Origin: Perognathus longimembris pacificus
Lineage: Eukaryota > Chordata > Mammalia > Rodentia > Heteromyidae
Direction of reading: 5' to 3'
Length of the DNA stretch: 64,000 nt
NCBI RefSeq assembly: GCF_023159225.1
Contig: NC_063168.1
Location: 52,927,398 to 52,991,397, forward strand
The notes beneath the pieces were generated by a model. That model saw only the letters and a list, made by a program, of their open reading frames with translations, did no database searches and was not told where the DNA came from. The position numbers were made by a program, and so were the translations under genes. Below, piece by piece: positions 56,468 through 64,000 of this stretch (its first letter is position 1; each line of letters starts with the position of its first letter).

Positions 56468-56749
56468 ATTCATTAACTTTTCCACCTATCTTTAGGATAA
56501 ATTCCTAGGATGGCAGACTGGGTGAAAGACACTGCCCTTCAGAAAAGATGCAGTGATTGATTTACATTCCTACCCAAATCCAATTGTCTGAGAGAAAATG
56601 CTCATGTGGAAAGCAAGCATTGTGCTCAACCACACATCTCTACTTATTTTGCTGTCCTACTCCTTAATTCTTCCAAACCTTTTTATTTCTCATTAATCAT
56701 ATCATAACATTTCCTCTTACACGCTGAGTTGATGCAATTGGTTCCCATC

Positions 56750-56842
56750 TTTTTTTTTCTTTTTCTAGTATGGGGGATTAAATTTAGGATTTTATATATT
56801 CTAGGCAAGCACTCTACCCTTGAGCAGCATTCCTAGCCTTTC
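56750..56842 (-). mobile_element. ID-like SINE
   Basis: AGTATGGGGGATTAAATTTA, TCTAGGCAAGCACTCTACCC and CAGCATTCCTAGCC: minus-strand ID, diverged. Confidence 0.65.
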
Positions 56843-56918
56843 ATTTTGTACTTTAAAAGTAGACGCCGCAGAGAATAAGACCTTTCCCCCCTCCTGTAAA
56901 CTTTCTCTCTCTCTTACT

Positions 56919-56924
<6 letters not shown>

Positions 56925-56977
<53 letters not shown>
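56925..56977. repeat. (CT)n(CA)n microsatellite
   Basis: Pure CT run switching directly to CA at 56953. Confidence 0.95.
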
Positions 56978-57179
56978 GTTCTCTGCTTCACTTTTATCAT
57001 AGAGAATCATAGAGTAGAGTCTACTTGGCTAACAATAGCCAACAACTAAATTGAATTACATTTGCTCAACCCTGCAAGGATTTCTCTCTCCTACACAGTA
57101 GTTGACACACAAAAGCAATCCCAAACTTGACATAGTCTAGAAAGAAAAATAGATCAATATCCTATCATTCACCTATTCT

Positions 57180-57285
57180 CAGTTTATGTTTACTGAGTAT
57201 CTACTGTGTGCCAGTTACTGAGGAATTTTTTTGTTAAAATAGACAAGGTCTTTGTCCTGGAAGAATTTAAAATCTAGTAGCAGAG
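57180..57285 (+). mobile_element. L2-type 3' end remnant
   Basis: TTTACTGAGTATCTACTGTG, TGCCAGTTACTGAGG, AGACAAGGTCTTTGTCCTGG and TTTAAAATCTAGTAG follow the L2 3' end. Confidence 0.65.
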
Positions 57286-57289
57286 AGAT

Positions 57290-57818
57290 TGTATTAGTTT
57301 GTTTTTCATTGCTGCAACAAAATACTTGAGATGAATAGTTTGTAAAGATAGGGAATCCTAGAGTGTGGAATTGGTTTGTGGTCAGTTCTGACAGTGAATG
57401 GTGTCCCATAGCAGGATTAAATGTAGAAAGGTTCTCATGATGAGACAGATAACCAAGAGCGGGGAGGGACTGGTCTTTCCCTTTTTGTAACAAGTCACTC
57501 TCAAGAGAGGGAACAGGGGATTCACACGAAGTACACTGATCCCTTCAGAGGACAAGGTCCCCAATAATCCAGTCAATTCTCACTTGAACCCACCTCTTCA
57601 AGATTCCACTACTTCTTACTACTGCCATAGCAGAGAGCAAGCTTTCAGTACATAAACCTTTGGGAGGGGGTAGGGAATGTGGCTTAGTGGTAGAGTGCTT
57701 ACCTAGTATGTATGAGGCCCTGGGTTCCATTCCTTGATACCACATAAACAAAAAATAAATAAAATTAATTAAAAATATCCTTTGGGAGATGCTTTAATAC
57801 CACATTCAAACCATAGCA
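57290..57818 (-). mobile_element. MaLR-type LTR with nested ID SINE
   Basis: Plus strand starts TGTATTAGTTTGTTTTTCAT, TGCTGCAACAAAATACTTGA and ends AAACCATAGCA. These are the complementary ends of a MaLR LTR. The ID at 57664-57745 splits it. No flanking duplication is visible. Confidence 0.65.
57664..57745 (+). mobile_element. ID-like SINE inside a MaLR LTR
   Basis: GGGAATGTGGCTTAGTGGTA, GAGTGCTTACCTAGTATGTA and CTGGGTTCCATTCCTTG. The A tail is mixed (AAAAATAAATAAAATTAATT). CCTTTGGGA flanks both sides (57657-57665 and 57779-57787), a likely target duplication. Confidence 0.8.
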
Positions 57819-58890
57819 CAAAAAGAAACTAGTCAAGAAACAGATGAGCAGATGACAATGGAAGGTGAGGAGAGAAAGCATTGTAGAACAGAAAACAATA
57901 GGATAGGGTCCAAGTAGTACTGTATACTGTATACAGTATAAAGATAAGGAACAATGCTTTGGGAGAAAATATGTGATAAAAACAACCTTTGAAAGATTCA
58001 GGCAAGAGAATAGAAAGCCCAGAAAATCTTAGGTACCAAACCACTTGATGTTTGAGGCAGAGGAAGGAGAATGGGTTGGCTGGAGACCAGTTCATGAAAG
58101 GTAGTAGGGTCCAGAAGATGGGAACTAAGTAAGGGGTTAGCCTTTCTTGCAAATCCATTGGGTGGGAACACTCTATGAACTTCATTTGTAAAAGTTTTTT
58201 GAGCTAGCTTTTAGACAGTCAATTATATAGAAATATAGCTACTTGGAAAATGGTCCCATATTTACATTAAAACATACAAAACTTCAATAATGCAATGGTG
58301 TGCTTAAAAGAAACTCCATCACAAAGGTGCATGTAACGGAGTGTAAACATCCTGTCCTCAAAGCAGAGGTGAGTTACTTGTCAATATCTATGAGCTGGAA
58401 CTGCATGTGAGCCCCATTTTTTTATTATTTGGCTCTATTACAGTGTTTTAAGAAAAAAGAAAAACCAGACTTAAGCCTCTAAGGGAAAATGTTTGGCACA
58501 GATTCTAAACAAACACCCTAATGCCATACTCTTTAATCTTCTTGGATTCATAAATGAGCTATTTCCTTACTTAAACACAATTAGGAATGGCTTATTTTCT
58601 CAATTTTAAGTGAGTTTCTGAAACATATCACATGACACAGAGGGTGAGTAGAAATGAGAAGCGTACAGTTCTCATAAGGGCGCCATTCTGCTTCCTTCAG
58701 CTTTGCTGCTGGTAATGGCTGACATCTGCACATCATTCAATCACATCAGGAGACCTAATATGTAAACAAATATAAACATATACAGAGATATGCCAAATAG
58801 GGACACATATGCACATACCTATTATGTATGCAAATGATCCTTTCTGAATATTTAGAGATTGTAATAACATGCCTTTAGGATAAAATAAAG
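57819..58890. other. Intergenic sequence, no gene recognised
   Basis: AT-rich unique-looking sequence; no coding signal. Confidence 0.5.
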
Positions 58891-58895
58891 TGCAA

Positions 58896-59136
58896 ATGAG
58901 CTGGGTGGCTCAAGCCTATAATTCTAGATACTCAGGAGGCTGAGATCTGAGAATTCTCCACTCAAAGTAAGCCTGGGCAGACAAATCCTTGAGAATTTTT
59001 TTCTCCAATGAGCAAAGAGCTGTACGTAGAGGTGTGGCCCAAGTGATGGAGTATCATGTCAGTCTTGAGGGGAAAAGCTTAGGGGTAGGACCCAAGCCCG
59101 GAGTTCAAGCTTCAATACTGGCTCAAAAAGAGGAGA
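58896..59136 (+). mobile_element. B1-Geo composite SINE
   Basis: AGCTGGGTGGCTCAAGCCTA, AATTCTAGATACTCAGGAGG, then a diverged Geo module (GAGGTGTGGCCCAAGTGATG; GGAGTTCAAGCTTC). Confidence 0.8.
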
Positions 59137-59163
59137 TGATGCCGGAGTTGTGCTGAGTTGTTT

Positions 59164-59442
59164 TCAGACAACACACATATGGAGAAGTATATGACGTATA
59201 AATTTGTCTACTCCCAAATTGTCAGGGTATACCCAGGCAACAGAACTTTCGTAGGTACACAGACTGAATTCTTTTGTTCGAAGGCCCACTGGCTTTCTTT
59301 CGTTCTCTTCAGACTTAATGTGGACATCTTGCATCATGGATTTCTCAGGAATTGTTCCAGCAGCCAGAGCCTGCTGGGCTTTCTCAAGGCTGTGATTAGT
59401 GCTGTTATTACTAGGAGATGAGAGTTGTCTCTTCCTCTTCAT
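59164..59442 (-). other. Unidentified coding-like ORF, possible pseudogene fragment
   Basis: A 92-codon ORF with protein-like composition: MKRKRQLSSPSNNSTNHSLE near the start, EKAQQALAAGTIPEKS, an acidic-basic mix, and an aromatic/hydrophobic C-terminus (RHILLHMCVV). An in-frame TGA lies just upstream of the ATG. In the next frame, NLNEEEETTLIS also reads like protein, which could mean a frameshift. There is no poly(A) tail or target duplication. I do not recognise the family, and chance is possible. Confidence 0.25.
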
Positions 59443-61064
59443 TGAGGTTCAAGATCTTTATAGGAAGGACCTCCTGAGCTCTGGGGGACTAGAGAAAGGG
59501 CCTCTGACCCCCACTCCTGCATCTCTTATCACCCACTTCTGAGACAACCTTCAACCACCACCGGCACTTTGTGGAGTACTGTCCACATGTTTTGTCTGTA
59601 AGGAAGGAGGTGAGAGCCTTTTCCATACACGCTGTCATAATCATTGTAGAAACTGGTATAGGAGACTCTAAGATCAGATATCAGAAACCTTCCAGGCATC
59701 CTTGGGGGAATTTTCCTTCCACTCTGAGTCCCCTACCCACTTCTCAAAACAAATGTCCCAATGTCAGATCAGAAAGGAAGGTGACACACCTCCTGCTGGC
59801 CCCATGCTCCTAAATTTTCCCCAGAGTTGTTCTTGTATTTCTCATTTCTCTGAGATCCATCTTAGGTCAGGAAAGTTCTCTTTCTTTTACCATTAACAGC
59901 TTCCAGTTGGCTACTTCTTGTCTCCTGGCCAACTTCTTCCTAACTTCCAAAGGCACCTTGTCTGTGTTCATTAGCATTTCTGAGATAACTTCTTAAGGAA
60001 AAATAAAATGTATCCCCCTCCCCCCCCCCTGCCAAAGTAAGTCCTCAACCTGACCTTTCCTTTTCCTTTGAGCCCGCATTCCAGCTGGACAGTAGGACAC
60101 CATCAGCTCAGAGCTGCTTCTTTCTTCTGGGACGTGGGGTGGCATGTGGCTGTTTTATCTTTTGGGTCTCTCATGTGTTTGTTTAATGTGTGCATCTTCT
60201 CTAGCCCCTCTTTTCACTCTCTGCATTGTAGAGTTGAATTTTCTCTGCAGATCAGATCTTAGTGAAGAAGGATACTACCTCCATTGCACTCTTAGTTGAG
60301 TCTTGTGCACACTCTTCCAGTACTAACCATGATCCACCATGTACACTAATTTAATCTGGAAGAAGTGACAGGCAGGCCACTATTTGCTAATCACTGAAAG
60401 CCAGGCAAGCACATAGGTTATTTCTCTTGGAGTGTCATTGGTGAGATTCTTTCTCACCAAAGGAGGCTCCCTCATCACTAAGGAGATTTGTTTTTCAATT
60501 GACTTGATCCTTTTCTGAAGAAACTGTTCACATTTTCTCTAGCCCCAGCCTGAAGCCAAGATCTCTTGTCTAATGGGGCCTGGGGAAAAGGGAAAGGGGG
60601 TGAAGGACCCCCTAGGAACGTCTTGCTTGGTTATGATGAAATCCACAGGGTTCAACAAGCTAATTCTTCCCTGATTGATGACTGCATTCCAGGGGCTGGG
60701 GAAGGGGAGGAAGGAGGAACTGGCTGCCCGGATGACCATGTCCCTGAAGGTCTAAGTTGAGCAGAGATTTATGGGCTTTGAAACTAAAAATAACACGCGA
60801 AGGCACGAAATCAATGGATTCATAGTATGAAGTAATTCAGAGTAGCCCAGAGGTCAAAACAGCTCCATAATGAAGAGGGCAGGGTAAAGAAAAGAGCATT
60901 TTCCTGAAGGAGATTTTTGACTGAAGGAACACGACCTTCAAATGTGGACTGTATTTAGATACCACTTATGCTCTGGTGTGCACAAATGGGGAAATTTTAA
61001 TTCATGGAGAATGAGGCGAATGCAGACTCTTCACATCAAGCCCAACCATGTAAGGTTCTACAAT
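59443..61064. other. Intergenic sequence, no gene recognised
   Basis: Unique-looking; pyrimidine-rich patches near 59890-60060, including a C run at about 60015-60029. Confidence 0.5.
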
Positions 61065-61067
61065 CCT

Positions 61068-61186
61068 TTTCCAATCAGGGTCTCACTATGTAGATTAGGC
61101 TAGTCTTGAACTCATGATCCTCCTGCCTCAGCCTCCCAAGTGCTGGGATTTTAGGAACCTACCACCATACCCAGCTATACAAAAAT
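61068..61186 (-). mobile_element. B1 SINE, fairly well preserved
   Basis: CAGGGTCTCACTATGTAGAT, GAACTCATGATCCTCCTGCC, TCAGCCTCCCAAGTGCTGGG. This is a standard rodent B1 without Geo and with a different middle from the B1-Geo halves. Confidence 0.85.
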
Positions 61187-61403
61187 TTTTTTTAAATTTT
61201 TTAAAAATCAAAATGAGTAGAAAAATTTAGTGCAATCTCATCTGGTACATTTAACTTGCTGTGATCATAGTGATGGTTAATTCTTCAACTTTATACAATT
61301 ACATAAAATATTTTTTAAAGATTTTGAAAAATTTAGGTGATAAGTGAAATCTTTGGCAATATAAGAAGGAATCACAGCCATAATAATAGTCATAATAATA
61401 CCT

Positions 61404-61656
61404 TTTTTTGTTTTTTGTTTGTGGGGCTTGAACTCAGGGCCTAAGAACTGTCCTTGAGCTCTTTTGCTCAAGGCTAGCACTCTACCACTATTGAGCCACA
61501 GTTCCACTTCTGGTTTTTGAGTGATTAATTGGAGATAAGAGTCTTCCAGAGACTTTTTTTTTTTTTTTTGCCTTGGCTGGCTTTGAACAGTGATCCTCAG
61601 ATCTCAGCCTCCTGGGTAGCTAGGATTAGACATGAGCCATGGGTGCCTGGCTCAAT
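61404..61656 (-). mobile_element. B1-Geo composite SINE
   Basis: Complete: GGGGCTTGAACTCAGGGCCT, CTTTTGCTCAAGGCTAGC, TTAATTGGAGATAAGAGTCT, TCAGCCTCCTGGGTAGCTAG, CATGAGCCATGGGTGCC. Confidence 0.87.
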
Positions 61657-61719
61657 AATATTCTTCTTATTTGTCAAGTTATAGGTGATTTAGGATAGAT
61701 AGTTTTTAGAGCTGAGGTC

Positions 61720-61825
61720 TAGCTTACCTACTTTACAGATAAGGACACCGAGGCCTAGACAGAAGTTTCTGGTCTCAAATTTACAGTTAGGGACAAAAAG
61801 AGGTTGGAACAAAGCCTTACCACTT
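61720..61825 (-). mobile_element. MIR/L2-type remnant
   Basis: CTTTACAGATAAGGACACCG then AGGCCTAGACAG matches the common ACAGATGAGGAAACTGAGGC pattern of MIR in reverse orientation. Confidence 0.5.
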
Positions 61826-61874
61826 ATATTAAAAATGTGTTTGCCCGAATACCTTCATTGACAATATGTCTGTC

Positions 61875-61877
<3 letters not shown>

Positions 61878-61917
<40 letters not shown>
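61878..61917. repeat. (TG)n microsatellite
   Basis: About 18 TG units running into GCGCGC at the SINE junction. Confidence 0.95.
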
Positions 61918-61920
<3 letters not shown>

Positions 61921-62152
61921 TTGCGCGCCAGAGCTAAAGCTTAACTCAGGCCTGGGTACTCCCCTTTAGTTTTTCACTCACATTACACTCTACCACTTGA
62001 GACACACCTCCATTTCCAGCTTTCTGCTGGTTAATTGGAGATAAGAGTCTCTCAGATTTATCTTCCAGGGCTGGCTTTAAACCTTGATTTTCAGATCCTA
62101 GCCTGCTGAGGAACCAGAATTACAGGTGTGAACTCCCAGCACCCAGTTTTTA
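61918..62152 (-). mobile_element. B1-Geo composite SINE
   Basis: Diverged: GCTTAACTCAGGCCTGGGTA, CTACCACTTGAGACACACCT, GGTTAATTGGAGATAAGAGT, TTACAGGTGTGAACTCC. Confidence 0.78.
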
Positions 62153-62165
62153 TATGGTCTTATTT

Positions 62166-62413
62166 TTTCCCCATCCTGGGGCTTGAACTCAGGGCCTGAG
62201 CTCTGTCCCTGAGCTTCTTTTTAGCTCAAGGCTAGTGGTCTACCAGGTGAGCCACAGCTCCACTTCCAGCTTTGGTGGGTTTTTTTGTTTGTTTTTAAAT
62301 AATTTACTGGGGATAATAATCTCATGGGCTTTCCTGCCCAAGCTCACTGTACTGTAATCGTCAGATCTCAGCCTCCTGAGTAGCTAGGAGTACAGGTGTG
62401 AGCCACCAGTGCC
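62166..62413 (-). mobile_element. B1-Geo composite SINE
   Basis: Complete, younger than the preceding copy: TCCTGGGGCTTGAACTCAGG, GTGAGCCACAGCTCCACTTC, a T-rich linker, CAGCCTCCTGAGTAGCTAGG. It is the second of two same-orientation copies with only about 15 bp between them. Confidence 0.87.
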
Positions 62414-62915
62414 CTGAAATATATGTCCTAGTTTTGAAAGAAAAGGCACAGGTTAGAATTTGAGGGGTTTGAAGTCTCCCAGCTACTAGTGGCTTCCAAG
62501 GAGACTCAAACTGGGGAGGCCATTTTGGGGTTGCCTACATAGCCAACAACGCCCTGTAATTATTCTTATGATTTAAAATCCATTAAGTGAAGCAGGAGAC
62601 CAAGTGCAAGTCTGATGATTAAAGCCCCTAACCTATACATCCCTCGTCAGGAGAAGAACCTGGACTTTGGAGAACTGCTGTGCCAGTTGCCAGCCGCCCC
62701 ACCACACACTAAGCCATAGTGAGTTCTCATTCTCCAGCCAAGGACTTAACTGCAATGTGGTTTAAATCAGACATTTCTTGCCTGAGTAGAACAAATCACT
62801 TGGGTTATACTGACAAAAAAAAAAAAAAAAAGGAACAGTCTGCATGCTTGGAAAGCTTAGGGGGAATTAAATTATGTGCTGTCACTTCATCGCTGCTCCT
62901 CGGTCCTCTCCACAG
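62414..62915. other. Intergenic sequence with an A tract
   Basis: An 18-nt A run at 62815-62831 follows sequence I cannot assign. No clear retrocopy boundary is visible. Confidence 0.4.
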
Positions 62916-63025
62916 TCACCTCTGAACCGCCTGTGGGAAGCCGCCAGGGAGACTTGCGTGCAAGTGCGGCTATACCCTAAGGCTGAACATAAACTTGGAG
63001 CTCTCAGGTCATTGGGAAATAACAG
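62916..63025 (+). other. Splice-bounded 110-bp candidate exon
   Basis: Preceded by CTCGGTCCTCTCCACAG, a good acceptor with pyrimidine tract, and followed by AACAG|GTATAT, a fair donor. One frame is open throughout (reading SPLNRLWEAARETC and ending LGNNR). The GC content is higher than the surroundings. Such matches are common by chance, and I recognise no protein. Confidence 0.2.
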
Positions 63026-63655
63026 GTATATCCGGTTGGGCCTTTGTGCTTGTCTGCACGCAAATTAAAAGCGCGTGCAAAGCTAAGTCCTCTGGAGTGT
63101 CTGGTTCTGGAGAAGGGAGGATGTCTTGGAATTCTCACACAATCAACTGGCTTGTTTGTTTTTCAGGGGATGGGGAGAGAGAGCTTATTGGTGGGGGAGT
63201 TCTTGCACCTGTGGGAGTTTGAGGTCAGAAGGGGTGGGGTGCAGAGGTGGCCTTTGGTCTTGCCAGGGAGCAAAGCTCCAAAGGACTCCCAGATCAGAGC
63301 TTCAGGGTGTAGATGAAGGCAGGGGCGGGAGGGGGAGGAGAGGCATTGCACCAAGGCCAACTTGGTCTTTACTGGCCTGCCCTGGCAGAGCTACAGGGGG
63401 GAAGGCAGGAAAGGCTCTGAAACCTCTTGCTCACACACTGAAGGCTGTCTCTCAGTTGCTCTCCTGAAAGTCAGTTCAGCCCTGAGCCCCCCAGAAGGCT
63501 GGTGAGGGAAGAAACAGTGCCTACCTTGTCATCGTGTTCCTTGCCATGGAAAGCAATCACACTGCCTGGGCTGTGACCACAGCCCACACGGGTGCCTTTT
63601 GCCCTCAGTGACATTTTCTCTGTCCGTGGTTTGCCCACTTGGTGGGGCTGGGCTG
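63026..63655. other. GC-richer intergenic sequence, no gene recognised
   Basis: G-rich patches (63215-63350) and overlapping ORFs on both strands, none recognised. A nearby gene beyond the window could extend here. Confidence 0.4.
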
Positions 63656-63657
63656 GA

Positions 63658-63880
63658 AGAGAGTGTTTGGGGCTTGGTAGACCTGAAGTCAAATTGCAGC
63701 TCAACCACTCTGGATGTAATTTTCATGGACAACTACAACTTTGGCTGGATTGCTTTATTTGCTTATAGAAATGGGTTTAGGATACTAGCAATCTCTGAGA
63801 GTTGGTCTAGAGGGATTAATGAAAAGAGTTGAGTCGAGTGCTTTGGCACACTGCCCGGCTCAAAGTGCTCAAGGTAATGG
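63658..63880 (+). mobile_element. MIR element remnant
   Basis: CTTGGTAGACCTGAAGTCAA, TTGCAGCTCAACCACTC and, at the 3' end, GGCACACTGCCCGGCTCAAA then GTGCTCAAGG follow the MIR consensus order. The middle part is diverged. Confidence 0.6.
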
Positions 63881-64000
63881 TCGTTCTCACATTGTTAGTA
63901 ATGTATTATGCTCTTTGCCCTTGATATCACTGGTGGAGCCATCCAGGCAAGCTCTGGGATTTCAGGCTGTGATGTCTCCTAGCCCTACACCTAGCTCTAC

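Noticed and set aside
1..64000. Repeated motifs that might suggest a CRISPR array or prokaryotic system
   Set aside because: All regular repeats are mammalian SINEs, LTRs or microsatellites; there are no short spaced direct repeats with unique spacers and no prokaryotic genes.

Overview
This is mammalian nuclear DNA from a rodent, most likely a geomyoid (kangaroo rat, pocket mouse or pocket gopher group). The main evidence is at least 12 copies of a two-part SINE: a tRNA-Ala/ID-like left half joined to a right module starting near GCCAGAAG. This matches what I remember of the IDL-Geo SINE, described as restricted to Geomyoidea. A second, B1(7SL)-like composite SINE carries the same right module. 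No bacterial-style genes, CRISPR arrays or operons are present.

The window is gene-poor. I found no convincing multi-exon host gene. The only clear protein-coding sequence is a full-length retrocopy of YWHAB (14-3-3 beta) on the minus strand at 43016-45764. It has an uninterrupted 244-codon ORF, a GC-rich 5' UTR, a long 3' UTR, an AATAAA signal, a poly(A) tail and a 15-bp target-site duplication. Three weak exon-like or decayed coding stretches (17.34-17.61, 59.16-59.44 and 62.92-63.03 kb) are flagged but not named.

Layout. 0-8 kb: SINE-rich, including two same-orientation IDL-Geo pairs (2.2 and 3.2 kb) and a young IDL-Geo at 6.86 kb. 8-17 kb: older repeats (B1 dimer, MER5-like and palindromic DNA-transposon remnants, a TTTC microsatellite) and nested SINEs at 14.0-15.1 kb. 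17-30 kb: mostly unannotated unique sequence with one MaLR-type LTR (24.1 kb) and one MER2-like DNA transposon (26.8 kb). 30-37 kb: a third tandem IDL-Geo pair (31.4 kb) and two CpG-rich solo LTRs with perfect 6-bp target duplications (33000-33594 and 35860-36278), as expected for class II endogenous retroviruses. 37-43 kb: AT repeats, a 300-bp polypyrimidine block and SINEs. 43-46 kb: the YWHAB retrocopy. 46-51 kb: a MaLR LTR at 47279-48214 that holds both a 298-bp duplicated segment with its own 14-bp target duplication and a B1-Geo SINE. 51-58 kb: several LTR-like segments, ID and MIR elements, microsatellites. 58-64 kb: SINEs, MIR remnants and unique sequence.

The sequence is best read as a record of retrotransposition by L1-type machinery (SINEs, mRNA retrocopy) plus endogenous retroviral LTRs. 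The points most worth checking are the intact YWHAB retro-ORF, the three SINE pairs sharing one target site, the Geo module shared by two SINE families, the 298-bp local insertion, and the two solo LTRs. Repeat names come from recognition by eye, not from a database search.
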